Assembly (NCBI GenBank): GCA_948329865.1
Contig: OX415254.1
Location: 89,336,033-89,400,032, forward strand
DNA from: Linaria vulgaris
Taxonomy: Eukaryota; Streptophyta; Magnoliopsida; Lamiales; Plantaginaceae
Length of the DNA: 64,000 nucleotides
Direction: 5' to 3'
Shown in pieces: positions 35,851-47,434 of the stretch. The position numbers were made by a program, and so were the translations under genes. A model generated the notes under the pieces. The model worked only from the letters and a program-made list of their open reading frames with translations. It had not been told where the DNA came from and ran no database searches. Position 1 is the stretch's first letter; each line of letters starts with the position of its first letter.

Positions 35851-37495
35851 AGATATTTCCAGAATACCCCAAGGTAAGAAGACAAAATATCTCAAAGAAG
35901 CCAGACGAACGGGACAAGGGCTCCCGGTATGCTCCGCCCAAGGGGCCAGATTACCAAATATCACTTTCGGACCCGAAGACCTAAAAGGTATAATCTACCC
36001 CCATGAAGATCCTTTGGTAATTGAAGCTACTATCTATGGATTCGAGATCCAACGTATCCTCATAGATACGGGCAGATCTGTGGACGTCCTGTTTTGCCCA
36101 ATTATATAGCCATGGGACTAAAGAAGGAGCAACTGGAGGTAGCCGAAGTTCCTCTAGTAGGCTTCTCCGGCGAAGCCTGTAACACCCTCGGAACTGTGAC
36201 CCTGCCAATGTCGTGGGGAGAAGGAGCCCTTCGAAGAACGGAGCCCATCAAATTTTGGGTAGTGGAGGCTTCGTCAAGGACGTACAACGCTATATGCGGA
36301 AGGCCCTCCATTCGGTCATTCGAAGCGATCCCTTCTACCCTCCACCTTAAGGTAAAATTTCCTACATTAGCAGGCATCGGAGAAGTCCGAGGAAATCAAG
36401 TTAGAGCCAGAGAATGTCGAATGAATGCTCTACTTCCTGAAGAAGGCGAAAACCCCTCGGATAGCAGCAAGAAACGGAAAGTAGAAGAAACCCGAGTCCA
36501 ACCCATTGAAGAGCTCAAGATGATAGAACTCGTGGAAGGAAACCCTTCTAGGGCGATCAAGATGGGCAGTAATATGGAACTTGAGTTGGAGACCCAGCTG
36601 ACATCTGTTCTAAAAGAATTTTGTCACCTTTTCGCATGGGAAGGAGGTCCCCACGGACGGATCAACAATAAGGTATGCCAACACTTCCTTAATGTGAAGC
36701 CGGGAGCCAAACCCATTCAACAAAAGAAGAGAAAAATGGGTCCCGAGCGCAACAAGATTATCCGATCAGAAATTCAACGGCTTCTCAGCTTACGACAAAT
36801 CCGAGAGGTTGTGTATCCCGAATGGTTGGCCAACATAGTTTTGGTCCCTAAATCGGGAGGAAGATGGAGGATGTGCGTTGACTTCACCAATCTCAATGAT
36901 GCTTGCCCAAAGGACTGCTATCCCTTACCAAGCATAGACCAACTGGTCGACTCTACCGCTGGTTGTGCACTCCTGTCGACTCTGGATGGGGACCAAGGAT
37001 ACAATCAAATCCCGATGGCATTCCCGGACCAGGACAAAACCAGCTTCATTACGGATGCAGGTACCTTTTGCTATCTAGTCATGCCCTTCGGACTTAAGAA
37101 CGCATGAGCTACATACCAATGATTGGTGAACCTCATGTTTGCGGGGCTCATCGGAAAAACTGTGGAAGTATATGTGGACGACACAGTCGTCAAAAGTCGT
37201 TCCGCGAGAGACCATCCCGAGGATCTACGAAAGGCACTGGCTATCATGGATCACTTTGGAATGAAGATAAACCCTAGGAAATGCTCATTCGGCATCCGAG
37301 GAGGCAAAGTCTTGGGATTCATGGTTACCGAGAAGGGAATAGAAGTCAACCCCGAGAAAGCTGAAGCAATTATTGGGTTACCAACTCCGAAATCCATAAA
37401 GGATGTACAAAAACTGACCGGGCGAATGGCCTCCCTCAGCCAATTTGTCTCCAAATCAACGGAGAAGGGACTCCCGTTCTTTAAAATCCTTCGGA
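35851..37495 (+). pseudogene. Protease and reverse transcriptase of the gypsy element, broken
   Basis: The aspartic protease site is visible as ILIDTGRSVDVLF near 36055-36095, with Arg where Ser is usual after DTG. A frameshift falls close to 36095. Reverse transcriptase follows with WRMCVDFTNLNDACPKD, FCYLVMPFGLKNA and the catalytic YVDD near 37173. Two in-frame TGA codons at 37105-37107 and 37120-37122 interrupt it in the middle of the palm. The frame then runs to the solo LTR at 37501 and resumes after it. Confidence 0.9.
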
Positions 37496-37500
37496 ATATC

Positions 37501-38639
37501 TGTAGACACGGAAAATTTGTGTCTAATTAAATCTCGACACGTGGAGAATAATATATTAATTTTTAATTTATTTTTCTATTTTATTTTGGATTTATAATAA
37601 ATTTATTTCCAAAGTAAAGTAGTTAAATTTATTAATTTTAATATATATGAGGGATAAATTGAATAATGTCTTATTTATTAATTGGAGTTAAATTATCCAA
37701 TTAAATTAAATAATGGCAAGTCTTGTAAAGCAAGAAAAGGAAAATAAATATATTATTTAATCCTAATATTTTAAAGGGTTAAATAAATATATTTATTAAA
37801 TATCAAGGCAAGGAAAGTCTTCTTCTCCAAAATTGAATATTCAAGAGATATCTAGAAGATTCATTTAGATCAAGTCTTCCAAATCAAGAAATTGTAGACG
37901 CGATCACAACCGTTCATCTCATCAGGAGATTCTGATTGAGATTCACTCCACAACTATAAATAGAGGTGGTCTTGAAGAGGAAACAAACACACACAAATAT
38001 TCACAAGTTGAAGAGGGAAAAGCTCCAAGTTTTTCGCTCCCCCAAGTTCATCAATCTTCAAGCGTTCTTCGCGGCATTCAAGGCGTTCTTCGCGAAAACC
38101 TCCATTTGATCCGGTTTCAAGCTTCAAGTCCATCAAATAACTGTTTTTGAAGATCGCGCTGCTGCCGAGGAAGATCGAGCTTCAACAAACTCAACAAATC
38201 CAAGTCAAGTTCATCAATCTTCAAGCAAGAAAGTCCGTTTGATTCGAGAACAAGCTGCAAGGCCCTCGAAAAACTGTTTTGAAGATCAAAGTCCCTTCCA
38301 AGGAAGATCAAAGTCCACATATCTGAAGAACTGAAGACCAAGTTCATATCGTTCTCCAACAGTCTTCAAATCAAATTCAAAGACAAAAGTCCATTCGATC
38401 CGAGATCAAGCTGCCAAGCCCTTGCATCGACGTTCGTCAAACATTCAAGTACCTTGAAGAAGATCGAAGTGAAGATCGCCTTCAAGATTTGTCAAAAGTC
38501 CAATTCGTCGTCCTTGTAAAATCGAATCAGAGGATCAAAGAGATTGTTACTCTATAAATTCATCAAATTTGCAAATTTTATTTGTTCAACTATTTTTCCG
38601 TCTTTTATTTTTTAAGACTTAGGAAAATTTGTTGCTACA
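37501..38639 (+). mobile_element. Solo LTR inserted in gypsy pol
   Basis: The 1139-bp block begins TGTAGACACGG and ends TTGTTGCTACA, with short inverted termini TGTAG/CTACA. It is flanked by the 5-bp duplication ATATC at 37496-37500 and 38640-38644. Removing it restores continuity of the RT and RNase H region. A TATA box (ACTATAAATAGAGG) lies at 37953-37966. No internal coding region remains, so it is a solo LTR, presumably left by unequal recombination. Its sequence is unrelated to the host LTR. The internal GTTCATCAATCTTCAAGC words near 38046 and 38208 hint at decayed repeats. Confidence 0.93.
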
Positions 38640-38644
38640 ATATC

Positions 38645-39625
38645 AAAGAATTCCAGTGGACCTCACAATGTGAAGAAGCTCTCCAGGAATTGAAAAGCTA
38701 TATGGTAAGACCACCCTTACTGGTCAAACCTACGCCCCAGGAAGAACTCTTCGTGTACCTGTCCGTAGGAGAGGAGGCTATCGGAGCGGTACTGGTCAAA
38801 GAACACGATGGGGAGCATCATCCGGTCTACTACGTTAGCAAAACTCTCCTCGGAGCGGAAACCAGGTATACTCTGATAGAAAAACTTGTACTCACTTTGG
38901 TCACCACGGCGCGGAGACTACGGCCGTACTTTCTCTCCCACCCGATCACTGTCCTGACTAAGCACCCTCTACGAGCAATTCTCCATAAACCCGAGACTTC
39001 GGGGAGGCTGATAAAATGGGCCGTCGAGCTAACGGAGTATGATATCTCCTATGCCCCGAGACCTTCCATCAAGGCTCAGGTGCTAGCGGACTTTGTAGTA
39101 GAACTTACGGGAATCGGAGTTGAAAGGAAAGAACCTCTGTGGCATGTCTACGTGGACGGTTCCTCCGTAAATACACATGGCGGAGCCGGAGTAATCTTGA
39201 TTAACACGAAAGCCGATGAGGAGGCGCTACATTTCGCAGTTAGAATTGATTACCCCTTATCCAACAACGAAGCCGAATATGAAGCCCTCCTTATCGGAAT
39301 GAGGCTCGCCCGGGAAGGCGGAATGCAAAAAGTCCGCCTGCATAGCGACTCTCAGTTAATTGTCCAGCAAGTTCAGGGCACATATGAAGCCAAAGAAGAA
39401 AGGATGCAGAGTTATCTTCGGGTAGTCCATCGGGCCAAAGCGTGGTTTGATGAGTATCAATTAGTGCAGATTCCCCGAGGGGATAACCAGGAAGCCGATG
39501 CCTTGTCCAAAATGGCTGCACTGTTGACCACCATTCGTACTCGGAAAATCACTCTGTTACATATGAGCGAATCGGAGAGAGCTGAACCTGAAGAGGTGAG
39601 TGCCACCATGAAAAACCTCCGATAA
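38645..39625 (+). pseudogene. RNase H and archaeal-type second RNase H of the gypsy element
   Basis: The first half is the retroviral-type RNase H next to RT (VYLSVGEEAIGAVLV, HPVYYVSKTLLGAE, RLIKWAVELTEYDI). The second half is the extra RNase H domain diagnostic of Tat elements, with all four acidic blocks present: VYVDGSS, NNEAEYEALLIGM, LHSDSQLIV and NQEADALSKMA. The frame ends at a TAA at 39623-39625, and the sequence after it continues in another frame into integrase, so there is a frameshift at that junction. Confidence 0.9.
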
Positions 39626-39626
39626 G

Positions 39627-40857
39627 CTGGATAACGCCCATTAAAGCATATTTGCAAGATCTTGAAGGTTACTCCGAGAACAAATCTGTCCGACGAATGA
39701 TGTCTAAGAAGACTGTCCGATACTTCCTCAAAGACGGAATACTATTCAGGAGGACGTACTCTTATCCTCATGCCCGATGCTTAAATGAAGAGGAAGCTCA
39801 ACTTGTCCTGGCGGAAACTCACGAGGGGGTGTGCGGTAGCCATACCAGTGGTGGAAGCATGGCTGGACGGATAATTCGACAAGGTTATTATTGGCCCACG
39901 ATGGTCAAGGATTGCAAAAACCACGCGGAAAAGTGCAAGTCATGCCAAGCTTATGCCCCTCGGATTCACCAACCAGCGGCTCCGTGGGAACCCCACTTGA
40001 CCGCCTGTCCGTTTGCCAAGTGGGGAATAGACATAGTAATTCCACTTATTCCCGATGCTGGTCAAAAGAAGTTCTTACTCGTGGCAGTAGACTACTTCAC
40101 CAAATGGGTGGAGGCAGAGCCCTTAGCACGGATAACGGCAGGTGCGATCATTAACTTCTTGTGGAGGAACATTCTGTGCCGTTTTGGGGTCCCTCGGAGC
40201 CTGGTAAGCGACAACGGCCTGCAATTTACTGACCAAGGGTTAGAAAAGTGGTGTGATCATTGGGAGATTAAGCACCGTTTCGCTTCGGTGGGATACCCCC
40301 AAGCCAACGGACAAGTTGAGAGAACCAACCGAGCTCTCTTGAAGAATATGAAGGCCCGACTTGACTGGCACAAAGCCAAGTGGGTTGAAGAAATACCAGG
40401 CATATTATGGGCCTATCGGACCACACAAAGTACCGCCACAGGCGAAACCCCCTTCAGCCTATCCTATGGTTGTGAGGCGGTTGTACTCTCCGAAGTCTCG
40501 ATTGAAAGTTGGCGAACCAAAGAATACGAGGAAGTGGCCAACAGTGCTAACTTAGCTCTGGCCCTTGATCTCCTGGAAGAGAGAAGAATCCGAGCCGCCA
40601 TTCGGGCTGAGGAATACAAAACTCGGATGGCACGATACTATAACGCCAAGGTAAAGCTTAGAACTTTTCAAGTGGGTGATTTAGTGCTAAAACGGGTCGG
40701 AGCTTCCAAAAACGTAGGCAAACTTGAGCCCCGATGGGAAGGACCCTACAAGATAGCGGGAATTGTCAGACCCGCAACTTATCTACTTGCCAACTCCGAA
40801 GGCGCCACTCTCAGCAATACGTGGAATTCCTTCAATCTTAGAAGATACTATGCTTAA
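39627..40857 (+). pseudogene. Integrase of the gypsy element
   Basis: About 400 codons are open from 39652 to the TAA at 40855-40857. The HHCC zinc-binding region (ETHEGVCGSH, then CKNHAEKCKSCQ) is followed by the catalytic core with D in WGIDIV, D in SDNG and E in GQVERTN. A C-terminal KLRTFQVGDLVLKRV segment is typical. The domain itself looks intact but is cut off from the upstream pol frame by the frameshift near 39625, so it is counted with the broken polyprotein. Confidence 0.88.
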
Positions 40858-41081
40858 TGTAACATCATCACTGTTACATAAATAAAATTGTTTGTTTATA
40901 AATAGATGGTTACGATACATTCAATTCCGATAGGGTACATAGGTTTGCAAAACAAAAATGGTAACCTTACACAGGAAATCATTATATGCAACCTAACCCC
41001 CAAGGAGCCATCTACTGTAAACAAACAGTCATCGGATCCCGAAGGACCATCCACTACAAGTTAAATACTACCTACTACAAA
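40858..41081. other. Spacer between integrase and antisense gene A
   Basis: This short region lies between two converging reading frames. No separate feature was seen. Confidence 0.5.
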
Positions 41082-43465
41082 CTACTCCTCTTGCAAAGGA
41101 CGCTTCCCTTCTCGGATAAGGCGACGACGCTGTTCCTCGGATAGGGTTAGTGGATCCGCCAACAACACGCCCTCGGAAGCCACGGGGCTATATTCAGGAA
41201 AGATGGGGTGAAGACTAAGCTCGGGAATAACCAAGCCCACGGGACACTCTGGTAATGCTTGAACCGCATCCGTACCAAGTCGATACCCAATGCGGACCAG
41301 ATCACGCATCTCTTTTTGTAAAGACTCCCTCAAAGCCGAAGGACCCGCGATATCCAAAACAGCTCGGACCCGGGTCACCACTAAAGCAACATCATGCGCA
41401 CGAGTAATCTCCAGCACCCGAAGAGTTACCGCATCCCGTTCTCGAGTCGTCTGCAGTAATCGGTTATCGGAGTAGCGAAGCTGACCCTTCAACTCCTCCA
41501 AACTCGCCTGAAAACTCGTCACCCGGGTCCTCTCTAACATCAACTGGCGCTCCACCTCCCAGGACTTATCCTTCTCAATCTGAAGGACCATCTCGTGAAT
41601 CGCCTTAGCAGCTTCGTGTTCTTCCTGCAAGCGGGAAATCTCCGTTTGAGCTTCCAACAAACCATGCTCCAACTCGTCCCGACGGCGGTACACCAGGCCA
41701 GGATCCGAAGAGGAACATCCCTGAGATCCGATGGCGTCTAGCACCATGTATATCTGAATGGAGACGAATGGGTCACTACAGAAGAATTAAAAGGTAAGCA
41801 ATTGAAAATTGCAAATAAAATGAGTATCTACCTCACACAGGTTTTTGCAACCAAGTCCTGAGGACGAGAGGAAGGAAGGGTCTTCATGAGCTCACAATCC
41901 GTAACATTCAGCAGACCGCTAAGAAAATTTCGGCAAAACCCCGATACCTCTCCGAGGGGAGAAAACTCCAGATTGCCACCCAGAGGAGAGGAGCCCACGG
42001 GAGGAAGATTCCCTCCGGACAGTGGCGCGGATACGCGCTCGGGACCTCCCTCCACATCATTCACGATATCGGAAATCTGAGGAAATGGTTGCACCAAAGG
42101 AGGCACGGGGTAATCTATCGGAGAGAGAGCCGTAACCGGATTTTCTACCCTAAGAGGAATCACAAAGCTCACTGGGGGGGCTGCCACGGGTGAACCCTCC
42201 GATTCCTGCCTCTCCGGGGAAGGGTCAGCCCTCGTAACCGCCACAAAGGTATCGGAGGTGTCCTCCGACGCCCGCCGCATACCGTGCAGAGCTCGCCCCA
42301 GAAAAACACCATTAAATGGATCTATGGAAAAAACCGCCATCTCAGCACCTATAGGCAGGTATAGAGTATATGATGATCCCGAGGGCACACAGACTGATAA
42401 AAGATAAGTCGACAAGCCTACAGACTTACGAAAATAGAAGTTGCCATGAAGAGGACGAATTGGCAAGTTCTCTCTCCTTATTCCCTCTTGAAGACCTGCC
42501 AGAATAAGAGCTTCAGGACACGCAAACAGGCCGGTAATATCGTACGAGCCAGAAAATAACCCAGAACGGCTCAGTTCCTCCCACTCCCGCCCCAACGTCT
42601 CGGATATGGACGAAACGTATCCCAAGCCCCATCGGATGGGCACTCCCCACGATCGTGCCGAATGACCTTTTGAACGGACGAAGAAAAACCTCCGCCTCCA
42701 GTCCCCCCTACGAGGGCGAGGATTGGATGTACCAGTGAAGGCTTTCTCGACGTCCCGATAGGCCAGGCTGAAAAGGGGAACTCCATCCGAACAAGGCCGA
42801 AGGATGAAAATTGCCCCCACCCGATACGGGGACAGGGGAAGGTTAAGGAGCTCGCAGCATAAAATGTATCCCACTAAGAGGCGATACGAGTTGGGTGTTA
42901 ACTGGCTCGGACAAATTTGCCAGTACTGAAAGAGCGATTGAAGAAAAGGGTGGAAAAACACCCGTAACCCACAGTACATTTGTTCACAATAAACCGTTAA
43001 GAATCGCGGAGGAGGGTCATATGCTCTCTGATCCGGAAAGGGCACGACCACGTCAAAATCATCGAAATTCAGATTATGTTCCGCGAAAAGAGTCATTAGG
43101 GACTCTCCGTACACAGTGCTAGCGGCGGAACCAACTCGTCCCCGACCTATTAACCTTGAGGGGCTTAAAGGTATTAAGTTAAATACAGAACGCTCATCGG
43201 CAAGAGAATATGGCTCCCGACTCATAAACACATCTCTCATATGGTCCAATCTTCGAGAATCCGTATACGAGGACATATTCCTCATCCGGGAAGGTGAGAT
43301 CGCCGCATTGGCCGCTTGATTTTCAGCATGCCCATCCCGCTGCCCCAGAGAAGAATTTTCCGAGGACACATGACGAACCAGAGACCCATGGGCAATCCGA
43401 GCATGGCTCCGAGGAGAACTACCTGATGATGTGGACCCCCCATGCCTGTGATGTGGCGGCATCAT
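41082..43465 (-). CDS. Antisense extra gene A of the Tat element
   Basis: Two exons, 43465-41832 and 41775-41082, are predicted, giving 775 residues. The junction is in phase, but the intron is only 56 bp, which is short for plants. The N-terminal Ser/His/Arg-rich part is followed at about residues 140-320 by a region resembling the 'putative gypsy-type transposon' domain of plant proteomes: PPPRFLTVYCEQMYCGLRVF, then QICPSQLTPNSYRLLVGYIL. After a Pro/Ser-rich linker, the C-terminal exon is a long coiled coil (RRDELEHGLLEAQTEISRLQ). It lies opposite to pol, between pol and the 3' LTR, as in other Tat elements. Possible TATA box on this strand at 43653-43646. Function is unknown. The frame is intact although the sense genes are broken. 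Confidence 0.78.
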
Positions 43466-44014
43466 CTCTAATAGTAAGTTCTCTGATTACTCTTATACGA
43501 AAATCGAAGGAAAAGTATTGAGTACGACTGCGAAAGCAAACACTAAGTTCTGCGAGAATAGATTTCTAAAAGAAGAAATTAAAATGATTTATCTGCTAAA
43601 GCAAGATAGATTTTAATGATGAGTATAAGTACCACTTTTAGCATATTATATATGATAAGCTAATCCCGCAAGGTAAAGCTGGAGCTGTTCAATCCATTTA
43701 CAAGGGCGTGACACGTGCTAATGAGTGTCTCTAATTAGGGATAAATAACTCTAAGTACGCATGCAATCTGACACGTCCTGCTAAGTCACGTACTTAGTCA
43801 GCAAGTAAAGAATTTTGTCTTAAGCCCGGTTTTTTAGAGAAAATTAAGAGAATAAGTTTGTATATATAAACATGCTAATAATTTATTACTATCTCAAACT
43901 AATGGAAAAATAAGACAGAATAGAAGGGGAATCGGACAAATTGTTCATTCATAAACCCAAGAAGCTCTCGGAAAAGTCTGCATAATAATAAAAAAAGGTA
44001 AAAGGAATCCTATT
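43466..44014 (-). promoter_or_regulatory. Spacer and probable promoter of antisense gene A
   Basis: AT-rich sequence between the two antisense genes. ATATATAA on the minus strand at 43653-43646, about 185 bp before the gene A start codon, is a candidate TATA box. No coding sequence was seen. Confidence 0.45.
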
Positions 44015-46839
44015 CTAAACTCCCGTATTCGGAGGAGGCGGGGGCGGAATGGTAAAAGACTCCTTGGGCGGAATTAGACCCGAACTGCTGGCACCAGAAG
44101 TTGACGTAGTCGGAAGGGGTGCAGGAGAAACCCTCGGCGTCATCATGTTATCAAACATCTCCAGAATATGTTGAACATCCTCGGGAGATGGCCTGGCAAG
44201 TTTCTTAACATCAAACAAGCGGCCGAAATTCACCCCTGAAGGCATCACCTCTCGGGCCAAAGTAGCACACTCCAGATATCCCCATAACATGTGCCCAAGT
44301 GTATCCCGAGCGGACAAGGAAGTAAATTGACGCTCTGCCTCTGCAACCGCACCCTTAACGACCTCGTCAACCCGAGCCTGCACATCTTTCATCGACATTA
44401 CATCCACTAACTTCAACGCCACCAGCTCCTTCAGCCGCGACTGAAGCCCCTTCTCCCTCTCTAAACCCTCAGACTTCTCCTTCTCTAGAGCTTCTATCCG
44501 GGCAAGAAAGGACCTCTCAGATTCCGCCTTTTCCTTCTCCAGACGAGATAATTGCGCTCGGACAGCCCCCTCCGACGCTTCCAATTGATCATAAGCTGAT
44601 TGTACTCTCTGCAGCGTGAGACACATCACCTCTTTCATCTCCTGGTCCTCATTCCATTTGAAGTCGTAAGCCTCCAACTTGGTGTGAAGGGTCTCGTTCA
44701 TAGACTCAACCTCATGGAGTCGGGCTTGGAGAGAAGTCACTTGTTCCCTAAGGGGACCTACTTCTGCCACCTCCCTCGAGTGACGCTGCTCAACGGAGGT
44801 GATAACGTCCCGAGTTTTTTTGGACTACGTAAACAGAAAGAATAAATATCAATAAGGACACGAAAAGAACCTCGTAAAAAAAAAGAGGTTAAGGAGCAGT
44901 ATATGCTTACAATAGCCTCCATCCAAACAGTGCTAGCAGGCAGGTATTGATATCCCTCGACAGGCGCGGAAAGGGTGGACCCAAAAAAGTGAAGAATTTC
45001 GCGGTAAGCTTCCCCTACGGTCGAAGGCTCTTTTTCGGGTACCTGGGAGGAGAAATCTCCCTCAGAAGCGGACCTTCGCAATGTTGCCCCCTTCGAAAAG
45101 TTCGTCGTCGGAAGCGGGACGGTCGCAGTAGGCGTAACAGTTACGGCCTCTGTCATCACCACCTTAGGAATCCCCGTAGCGGCCGAAGAACCTTCTCCCC
45201 TGAGCAGGGAACCCAGCACCTCCTTCTTCACCTCCAGCCCCCTCGGCGGATCAACCAAACCCTTAAACAAACCCTCCGATAACTCCTCCGGATCGGGTTG
45301 GAGTAACTGGGCAAATAAATCAGCGCCCGGAAACATAGGGGCCTTCCCCTTATTGATCACCGCTGTGCGAACAGATACATGAGTAACTATGCGAGACAAA
45401 GTCGAAAATAATAACATAGACAGAATCCGAGAACTATCCAAATAGAGACAAAAAACTTACGAGGAGACGGGGAAGGGTCCTGAGAAGAAATATGCACGAC
45501 ATCTGGCCCCGGAGACAAGTGCTCCTCTCCTTCCTCCCTCGGAGATAATGCTCCCTTAGTGCTCCTCGGAGAACTACCGGCGTGGGACTCGGAGGCGGAC
45601 CTCCAAGTCAGAACAGATAGGGGAGCCACCTGCCGCAACGGAATAGCCTCCAGAGGTGCTCCCCCAACATCCTCGGAAAGAGACGGGATAGCTTCATGAA
45701 CTTTCTCAGCCTCCGTGTCCATTCCATCCTTCTCCGGAGACTGCACTTCTACTCCATCGTGGTCTCCCCCCTCGGAAGCTTCGCTACGAGCGCTAGGGGC
45801 TACCTCCTCAACCCCTGGTGCTAGATAATATCTGGCCATGATCTCTTCTACATCACACACAAGCAAGCCAATATAAACAATGGAAAATACAAAAAACCCA
45901 TTCGGAAAAAATAAGTACTAAAAAGAAAAAGAGGAAAAACTTACTGAAAGCTGTTATATACCACTCCCCGACAGAAAGTGGTTTCTTCACCCTGTCATCT
46001 GTAACCACCACATGATGAAGCCCGACCCTATCGTACAGCCACGAAAAATCTTCCGACTCCATTAGTGCATGCTGGGCAATCACTGGAGAAAGCACCACCT
46101 CTTCATCCAATGTGCGAACTGGAGTCACGCACTCCCCCCACTTGAAAGGCGCATCCCACTTCCCTCGGACAGGCTTCACATAAAAAAACTTATCCTTCCA
46201 CACACTATGTGAGCTAATCGCCGCACTCAGAATTCTTTTCGTAGAGTTCTTCGAACTGTCCCGATGGTGGACGTAATGAAACGGATATCCCCCGGGCGAT
46301 ACCCCTACGTCGAAAATCGAGAGAAAATGGTCTACACTACACTCGTACCCCTTGACATGGCACCAGAACACGTAAATACACAAAGCCGCGTAACCATTAG
46401 GCACTAACTGACTCGGACAAATACCACAAGTCTTAAACACCTCACAAAAGAAAGGTGACATAAAAGAGCGCCACCCATAGTTCACATGTGCAAAAAATAC
46501 CGTGAGCATACCCGAGGGAGGGTAGCAAGCACTCTGACCCTCGGCAGGAATGTGAACCGTTACATTCTTCATAGCCGTCCCAGTGACCCGAAACAACTCC
46601 ATAACCTGCTCGTATGTGACAGTGGACCGAACCCCTTCAATTTTTGAGAAATCACGAACATGGGTTTTCTTCGATTTGGAAGCCTTTGCTTTCTTAGCCG
46701 AAGCGGCATTTTCGGCGACGGCAACTCTTCTCTTACGAGTAGCAGCAGCAGGTCCCACGAGGGGAGCAGTAGCCGCAGCGGAAACTTGAACGTCAACAGG
46801 AGCAGTTTCGGCAGAAGAGGTATTCGCAAAAGAAGCCAT
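44015..46839 (-). CDS. Antisense extra gene B of the Tat element
   Basis: Four exons, 46839-45945, 45847-45461, 45362-44911 and 44824-44015, join in phase with GTAAG-type donors and introns of 97, 98 and 86 bp, giving 847 residues. The ATG at 46839 (MASFANTSSAE) was chosen because the frame upstream lacks another ATG. The N-terminal half repeats the gene A layout: PPSGMLTVFFAHVNYGWRSF, then GICPSQLVPNGYAALCIYVF at the same spacing. A Pro/Ser/Glu-rich linker follows, and the last exon is a coiled coil (EQVTSLQARLHEVESMNETL) ending in a Pro run. A and B are therefore probably diverged duplicates. Role unknown. Confidence 0.82.
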
Positions 46840-47020
46840 CCTCCTTTGGGGCAAGAGAAGAAATTTTACGAAATTGATGAAAGAAAAAAGAAACGAGAAG
46901 AAGAAACTCTGAGAGGAGCAAAAATCGCTCTTTTTTGCTTAAGAAAATTGGAGGATTAAAGAGAATTGGAAGCTTAAAGATTTTGTGAAGAGAATGGGGG
47001 AGAAAGAGTACGGACGGAGG

Positions 47021-47028
47021 TATTTATA
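47021..47028 (-). promoter_or_regulatory. TATA box of antisense gene B
   Basis: TATAAATA on the minus strand (CCTATAAATACC in context) lies about 180 bp before the predicted ATG at 46839. ACGT-core words, possible bZIP sites, occur just upstream near 47090. Confidence 0.6.
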
Positions 47029-47417
47029 GGCGAACCGACATTAAAGACGTGCCTCGTCCCCCACGCCCCACGTCTCCACTCAGGAAGCGACGTGTCGCTC
47101 CACGCGCTAGCCGTTGCTGTAGATTAACGGACGGATGAATAAAGGTCATTTAAGACATCCCACGGCTAGAAAGAGCCGTTATAAAAGTAACTCTTCATCT
47201 GAACCGCTGCTTCCCAAGAACATAAAGGTAATTTTACTTTACGGTATTTTAAGTATATACTTATATACTTATATAGGTATAATACCCCCGTAAATCATAA
47301 AAAAGAATGGAAAAACTCCAATCCCCTCGGAAAAATCACCAAAAAATAAAGAAGAAGCCCCTTTTGCCATATTAAGGCCACGAAATAAAATTTCGCTCGT
47401 CTCTACGAGAACGATCG

Positions 47418-47430
47418 AAATTTGGGGGGG
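47418..47430 (+). other. Polypurine tract
   Basis: A purine-rich run with GGGGGGG followed by CTAG ends just before the 3' LTR start at 47435, the usual place for plus-strand priming. Confidence 0.75.
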
Positions 47431-47434
47431 CTAG

